A stretch of DNA of 64,000 nucleotides from Lithospermum erythrorhizon (lineage: Eukaryota; Streptophyta; Magnoliopsida; Boraginales; Boraginaceae): the NCBI GenBank assembly GCA_019722365.1, contig JADFUC010002325.1, positions 26,391 to 90,390 on the forward strand, in the 5' to 3' direction. Below, piece by piece: positions 58,380 to 64,000 of this stretch (the stretch's first letter is position 1; every line of letters starts with the position of its first letter). Position numbers and translations under genes: made by a program. The notes beneath the pieces were generated by a model that was given only the letters and a program-made list of their open reading frames with translations, did not search any database and was not told the DNA's origin.

Positions 58380-59600
58380 GTCTTTTTTAAGTTTGTTCGT
58401 GGGCGGTGAGGATGCCACACTTGAGTGCGTGGGAGAGGTAGGCGAGAGGAAGTGCTTGGGAGTAGGGCCGAGGCCGAGGCTGGCGGGGTATAGGCTGTTG
58501 ATAGTGCAGTGAACCGGGGGTCGGGAGGTGGAGTCTTGAGCATGTTGAGGGGCGTTGAGGTGAGCCTCGTAGAGAGTGTGAATGCTCGGAGTGAGGTGGG
58601 AGCAACAGGGGGTCGAATTCGAGCAAGTTGTTTGACGGTTTTACGAAGAGGGATCGCGAAGTTTTCGGGGGGGTTCGCCCGGGCTTGAGGCCTGTGAGTT
58701 CATCCGGGACATCCGGTCGATTTTTGAGCCGATGGGGATTGTGGGCGAGATGAGGAGTGAAGTTTACTACTTATAGACTTCACGAGGGTGCCCGTGGCTG
58801 GGAGGAGCAGAGTGCATCTCGGCTGCCCGAGAGGGGAGGAGTTCATGTTTCTGGGGAGCGTTGTTCGGGGCTGCTTCGGGAAGGAATTATTGCTTGGAGA
58901 CCCACATGGCTGACCTTGGAGAAGGCGGTTCGTTGACCACGGGTTTGAGGTCGGTGGAGGAGTGCGAGGGAGAGGCCGGTTGAGTGATTTGTGCCGACTA
59001 ACTGCGATGTTTGTCAGTAGAGGCGGATCACTAGATGAGGGATGGATTGACGTGGGAATACGTCACCGAGATCTCGGCCCGATGGAATTTACTAGTTTCC
59101 ATCTTTGTGAGGAATGGAGCCACTGAAGATAAAATGAGTTAGCCGAGCAGGCGAGGAAGTGGATCGAGGAGTCGACACGAGACTTTCTGTCCCGGTAGAC
59201 CTTAGCTCACAGAGTTGAAGGAGGGCGGACGGCGAGTCGTCACAGGCGGGCTCACCCGGTGCTCCCGACGATCCGCCCGGGGTATGTTACTACTCGCCAC
59301 GCACGGTGAGGCGCTGCGAATCGGCGGGGAGTCCCGGAAGTAGTCTTAGGGGGTCGAGAGGAGGTATCCGTTACATTGCAGAGTCGTGATGAGGTCGGTG
59401 GAGCACGAGCGGCGGGAAGGTGATGGTCTTATGCTATCGTGCAGCCCGGCGGGACATTTGGCGAAGGAAGTGTCTCAGTACCACCGAGGAGGAGGCCCCG
59501 GCACGGTGTGCAGCCAAGGCGGTTATCGAGGTCGTGGTGAGTCGTCGGCCATGGAGGCCGGAGATATGGGCCTTAGGACCTCGGAAGAGGTGCCGTGGGT
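58380..59600 (+). pseudogene. Chromovirus gag remnant with zinc knuckle
   Basis: The capsid-like part includes LFDGFTKRDREVFGGVRPGLEA-type text in shifting frames (58620-58700, with GACEFIRDI-like and IFEPMGIV near 58710-58745). A nucleocapsid knuckle reads SCSPAGHLAKEVS (59437-59475). The GH core is intact and the last cysteine has become valine. It is followed by a Gly/Arg-rich tail GGYRGRGESS (59518-59548). Many indels break it. Confidence 0.65.
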
Positions 59601-60130
59601 AGCGGCAGCGGGCTGATCGAGGCAATTCATCTTTGATACATCGGGGAAGCGCGAGATACCCCAGTGGTAGCCGAGGTACATTGACTACGCTGCATAAATA
59701 TTGAGAGCTTTGAGGATGTTGTTTGATTTTAAAAATTGCAGCATTCTTTTGTTTCTCGGAGTTATATTTACGCCTTGCTCTACGTAATGGCCAATTGTGC
59801 CTTTGCTGTTCCACTTGAGATTATGACACACATGAGGGAGGTCGGTGTGAGATTGGAATTGGTATATAGAGGCGTCGCTTTGATTGTTGGTGGTCGATTG
59901 TTGTCACGTTGATTTCCATTTGAGCTTTTACATTTTGACCTTATCTTGGGTATGGATTGGTTGAGGAAACATCATGCCATTATTGTTGCCATCGGAAAGA
60001 ATTACTTTGTGGAGTTCGGGAAGACCAAATATCCGATTTGTGGAGGCAGAAAGATTTTTGCCTTCGAGTTTTTTGTATACGACACTTGAGGCTAGGAGAT
60101 TAGAGTCGGAAAGGGTGTATTGGGTTCTTG
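59600..60130 (+). pseudogene. Chromovirus protease remnant
   Basis: FDTSG at about 59630 may be the catalytic D-T-G/S region (cf. LFDTGATHSF). The downstream motif LILGMDWLRKHHAIIVAI (about 59941-59990 in frame pieces) is the standard ILGMDWLxxHHA after gypsy proteases. Frames between them are shifted. Confidence 0.7.
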
Positions 60131-60269
60131 GGATATGGTTGATTTGAATGAGAAAACGAACCGGAGGATAATGCGGGTTCTTAGAGTTCAAGGATGTTTT
60201 CACGAGGACTTACGGGGTTGCCACTAGAAGGGAGGTCGGGAATTTGCTATTGAGGTTGTTATTCTGATG

Positions 60270-60770
60270 CGGCAATTTCTGCTTCCCACCGTGCGAGGAT
60301 GGCTCAACCGAGTTGCGGGGAGTGCGGACTCGATTACTGAGGGAATTGTTGAACCAAAAGGGATTCATCGGGGCCGAGTGTATCTCCGTGGGGAGATGCG
60401 CCGGTGTTGTTTGTGAAAAGGATGGTTCGATGGTGCGTTGACTATGGGCGGTGAATAAGTGACCATTAAGAACCAAAACCCATTTCCCGAGAATCGGCGA
60501 TTTGTTTGATCGGTACGAGAAGGATGCCCAAGGTGTTCTCGAAGATTGATTTGCGATGCAGTTATCATCGGTTAGAGATCAAAGGAGATATTCGAGAAAT
60601 CGGCTTTCCGATCTCGTTATGGGCATTATGAGTTTATAGTGATGCCATTTGGATTGACAAATGCACCGGCGGCCTTTATGAATTTGATGAACCGGGTATT
60701 TCGGGAGTATTTGGATGAGTTTGTGGTGGTATTCGTGTGATATTCGATATATTCTGGGGGAGGAGGGAGG
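60270..60770 (+). pseudogene. Chromovirus reverse transcriptase remnant
   Basis: Pieces in order: LRELLNQKGFIG (about 60335-60370), KDGSM (60419), PFPRIGDLFD (about 60480-60510), VFSKIDLR-like (60536-60560), [18 protein letters not shown] (about 60626-60680) and [15 protein letters not shown] (about 60690-60735). The catalytic IDD right after FVVVF is destroyed by an indel (ttcgtgtgatattcgata, 60733-60750). At least six shifts are needed to follow the domain. Confidence 0.85.
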
Positions 60771-60899
60771 AACATGAGGGAGGCATTTGCGGATTGTGTT
60801 GAGGACCTTGAAAACGACACCAATTGTATGCCAAGTTTTCCAGAAATGTGAGAGTTACAGTTTGGCGAAAGTGCAATTCTGGGTCAATGTTATTTCAAG

Positions 60900-61500
60900 T
60901 AGAGGAGTATTTTTTGTTGATCCACGAAGGTGGAGGTTGTGAACAATTGGGAGGCGTCCTTGAAGTGTGAGCGAGGTTAAGGGGTTTCTTAGGGTTGGGA
61001 TTTGCTACGAGGTCGTCAAGTTCTTTTTTCATGATTGCGGGTGACGGGTTAGCCGAGAAAGGGGAGTTCCGTTTGGGATGATGATTGTGAGGGCGCTTGG
61101 GATACTAAGGGGAAGTTGACTTCGGCTCCGGTGTTACAGCGATACCGTAAGTTCGAGGGCTGCGTGATTTATAGGCGGTACTTAAAATGAGGATTGAAAT
61201 TAATGTTTACGTGCGAGAATGGGGGTATCCATGCTTCCCGGCAGGTTGAGAAATCACGAGGAAGAACTATCACGGCCCATGATTTTTGAGCTAGTGGCGA
61301 TAGTCGTTCGCGTTGAAGTTGGCGGGGGGCTGACCATACTGTATGGGGGTTAAATGCCAAATTTCTTGATCACAAGAGTTTGAAATATCTTCCAGCGAGA
61401 GAGATTTGAATTTGAAGCGGGGAGAGGAGGTGGATGGGAGTTCATGTCGGTGATTGCTTAGCTTGACTGTGAGTACAGCGAGAGCCAAATGTGAGAGTAG
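60900..61500 (+). pseudogene. Chromovirus RT tail and RNase H remnant
   Basis: LTSAPVLQRYRKFEGCVIY (about 61117-61174) matches the LTSAPVLxxP...GFVVYxDAS start of gypsy RNase H. The aspartate after Y is missing. FLDHKSLKYLPAREI (about 61363-61405) matches the TDHKSLKYxFTQKE end, followed by a LNLKRGEE-like relic. After this, the linker into integrase (61500-61730) fades and joins the 3' end directly. Confidence 0.75.
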
Positions 61501-61824
61501 GCGTGCCTTGAGGTAGAAAATCAAAGGATCTAGAGAGAGAGATAAGCAGTACAGGGTGGTTTTGATGTCGGTAGCGGCGGGAGATTTTCGCCCGTATGAG
61601 AGTTTGAGCCGGTGCTTGTGGATCGAATCTTGGGAGGCTGACGGCCCGAGATGAGAGGCTGAGGTTGTCGGTAGGGATGTGAAGTGGGGTCGGAGATGGG
61701 AATTTCACGGTTGACGAGTGGGTGGTATTGCTTTTATTTTTGTGTGATGTTGGTTGTTATTATATTGCAGCGATTGTTTGAGGGTTGTTAAATTTCGAGG
61801 TCGAGAATTTTGTGGAATGAGTGG

Positions 61825-64000
61825 TGTAATAACCACGTTCTGAAAAAAAAAAAAAAAAAAAAAATTAAATTTTTTTTCGGTCGTGGGACCGGGAATAGTA
61901 TAATTTTTTTTCGATGATGACTATTATTTAAATGCAAAAATTTTTGAGCAGAATTTCATTTACTCAATTTAGTAGTGTTTGCCATGGAAGAATTTTATCT
62001 TTTGAATCGGGTTAGAGTGGAGATTTAAATGCGATAAGCGGAGAATTAACCGAAACCGAGAGCGAGGACTCGATTTTTTTTATAAATATCTTTACTTGAC
62101 TTATCTACCAAAAGCGTCATACAAAACCAAGTCATAAATGCTTCATCTTGTTAGATTTTGGCGAAATATTCACCTCCCCACTTAAAAATTTCGTTTTTCC
62201 ATTTCTCTCTTCGATTGTCGGCAAACTCAAGATGGGTTGTAGAATATTGTTCTCCCCGTCGTCCTAGCAGTTAAGGTAAGAAATTTCAAGTCTTTTGGGA
62301 TATTTCTCGGGTTTTGACATAGTTGACTTTTAGTTGACTTTTTCATAATTGAATTTTATGATAAATCTTAGTTGGTTATGGGTTATTTGGTAGTAGTCGT
62401 GATTTAGAATCGTTTGAGGCCGTTATGTCGAGTTGACTTTTTAAGGTTTCGGTTGACTTTTATATGGATATTTTTATAAGACTTTTAAACGTGTGTAGGA
62501 GGTTATATTGGGACCTTATTATATAGTTGTTATGATGTTAAATTGGTGATTTACAAAATTAGAATTAAAAGTGTTATGTTGAAAAGTGTAAATTCGAGAG
62601 TTGAGTTATAATTGATATTTCGGGTATAGATTGTTAATTATGGACTTGATGATTAGTTAGAATAACTTATAAAGTCGATTTGTAATGAGAAAGTGATAAG
62701 ATGGAATTTAGCGGGGAATCGATTGGGTTGTGTCAGATGGGATTATAGTCGATACTTTATCCGTCGTGTTAATTTGTTTAGAGATAGTTCCCTAGAGTTG
62801 GTTATGTATCTTCTAGAAACGCCCGGTATAGTAGTAGGTCTTGATTATACTTTAGATTGTTGTTTTAGGCGTTGATAAGTGGAAAATGGCGGGTGCGATT
62901 GTTTTCGAAGGTTTTGCGGTAGCTATCGGTAGTACTTATCTCGGGTGTTACTTTACGTACTTACTTTAAATTGTGGCCCGAACATGTTATTGTGATATGA
63001 TTATGTGAGAATGATATACATGTTATTATGATATGATTATGTGAAAATGACATACATGTTATTATGATATGATTATGTGAGCCAAATATACATGTCATTG
63101 TGTTGCCGATTGCATTGAGAATGATATACGTGTAATTGTTATATGATTATGTGATTATGATACGTGGCGTTGAATTGCTTGAGGTAAGTAATAGCTTGAA
63201 CTCCCAACTTATATTTTTTTGATTTACGTGGCCTTGTCGGCACTTATGATTTTATTGGCCTTGTTGGCGGTGTGTGTTTGGCTGATTGTGAGATGTTTAG
63301 CGTGTGCTTGAATGTTGTTTGGGAGTAAGAGTGGCTGGTTATTGAGAGGTGATGGTTAGGATTATCTATGACTTGGTGACTTGAGTATCGAGGGGGTGAC
63401 CTATGGTTGGGATTAGTAGGGAATTAGGTGGCTACTCCTTCCTTCTTGAGGATATGTGACGCTATTATTTTTTATACTACGGTATAGCGTGCGGGTTTGG
63501 CCTTACTCTTGATTTGCCTTAAGAGCGGTATGACTTCTGTTTGATACGACTTTCTTTGTGTGCGTTGTCGGTGTGGCCACATACTACGGTATAGCGTCTT
63601 GATTTGGCCTTATACTTCGGTATAAAGCGGTATAAAGTCTTTACGATCACTTTCTTTGTGTGCATTGTCGATGTGGCCACATACTCGCATGGCGTGCGGT
63701 GTGCCTTATACTTAGTGTATAAGAGCGGTGTGCACTATACTTAGTGTATAGGCGGTGTGCCTTGTACCCAGGTGTATGAGGTGCGATGTGCACTTATACT
63801 TTGTGTATAAGTCATGATTGTGCCTTATACTTTGTGTATAAGTGCGGTGTGCACTTTGTGTATAAGTGCCGGTTTGGCTTATCTTTGCGGTATAAGTGCG
63901 GGGGTGGTGTTATTGATTGATCCGTTTCACAACGGGTAGGCAGTTGAGTATATCTTGCATTAGAGGTTGGTATCTTGGTAGGGGATAGCAATACGTAACT
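61825..64000 (+). repeat. 3' LTR of the + strand chromovirus, cut by the window end
   Basis: Starts tgtaataaccacgttctg, then A22 (61843-61864). TATA at 62081. The 37-bp repeat array is at about 62985-63165 and the hairpin-type array at 63470-63900. It aligns along its length with the 5' LTR. Differences are mostly insertions and deletions of 1-4 bases. About 2.18 kb is in the window. Confidence 0.85.

Larger units (their letters stand above)
55369..64000 (+). mobile_element. Chromovirus (Tekay-like Ty3/gypsy), + strand, internally deleted
   Basis: 5' LTR 55369-58268, primer-binding site at 58272, gag, PR, RT, RNase H, then directly the 3' LTR from 61825, which runs off the window. The internal part is 3.55 kb. 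Integrase and chromodomain are absent. It belongs to the same family as the minus-strand element at 35.4-42.8 kb: both share ggttgttaaatttc-aggtcga just before the 3' LTR (61789 here, reverse strand at 37970 there). Confidence 0.85.

Noticed and set aside
58250..58626. Pro/Ser/Arg-rich open frames on the minus strand
   Set aside because: Antisense to the chromovirus gag start, no domain and no promoter. Judged a shadow.

Overview
The window is nuclear DNA of a flowering plant, most likely a eudicot. The evidence is one intact intron-containing CYP72A-type cytochrome P450, plant LTR retrotransposons of three lineages (Sirevirus-like Ty1/copia, Tat Ty3/gypsy, Tekay-like chromovirus), tRNA-derived SINEs, and hAT and Stowaway miniature elements. 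The species cannot be told from the sequence. An asterid is possible but not shown.

Layout. 1-3.3 kb: AT-rich, no gene recognised. 3.3-4.4 kb: a copia-type LTR. 4.6-11.7 kb: a decayed Sirevirus-like copia element on the + strand (gag, protease, integrase, RT/RNase H, then an extra ORF), probably with its 3' LTR to about 13.1 kb. 13.4-21.1 kb: a patchwork of Tat gypsy DNA on the - strand (gag, PR, RT, integrase tail, plus duplicated RT pieces) with an antisense extra ORF on the + strand at 14.6-17.25 kb. 22.2-23.1 kb: a copia-type LTR. 23.7-26.1 kb: a chromovirus LTR. 26.1-35.4 kb: a low-copy island with a host-gene-like fragment (27.9 kb), a G-rich tract (28.3 kb), the P450 (29.93-33.81 kb, - strand) and two SINEs. 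35.445-42.80 kb: a complete but decayed chromovirus on the - strand, inserted in a short tandem repeat. 42.8-47.9 kb: intergenic DNA, a third SINE-like copy, another gypsy-type LTR, and a fold-back element. 47.88-51.92 kb: a second copy of the Tat antisense-ORF region, split by a 926-bp solo LTR. 51.92-55.36 kb: a copia-type LTR with a chromovirus solo LTR nested in it. 55.369-64.0 kb: a second chromovirus on the + strand with both LTRs, lacking integrase and chromodomain. The window ends inside its 3' LTR.

Only the P450 reads as a working gene. Its five exons join in frame to 515 codons with all P450 signature motifs. A hAT miniature element sits exactly at its last splice acceptor and has duplicated that acceptor. 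Almost every transposon ORF is broken by many 1-3 base insertions and deletions. The LTR pair at 55-64 kb also seems to differ largely by small indels and homopolymer length, so part of the breakage may be unpolished repeat consensus rather than true decay. Element borders were read by eye and most are approximate.
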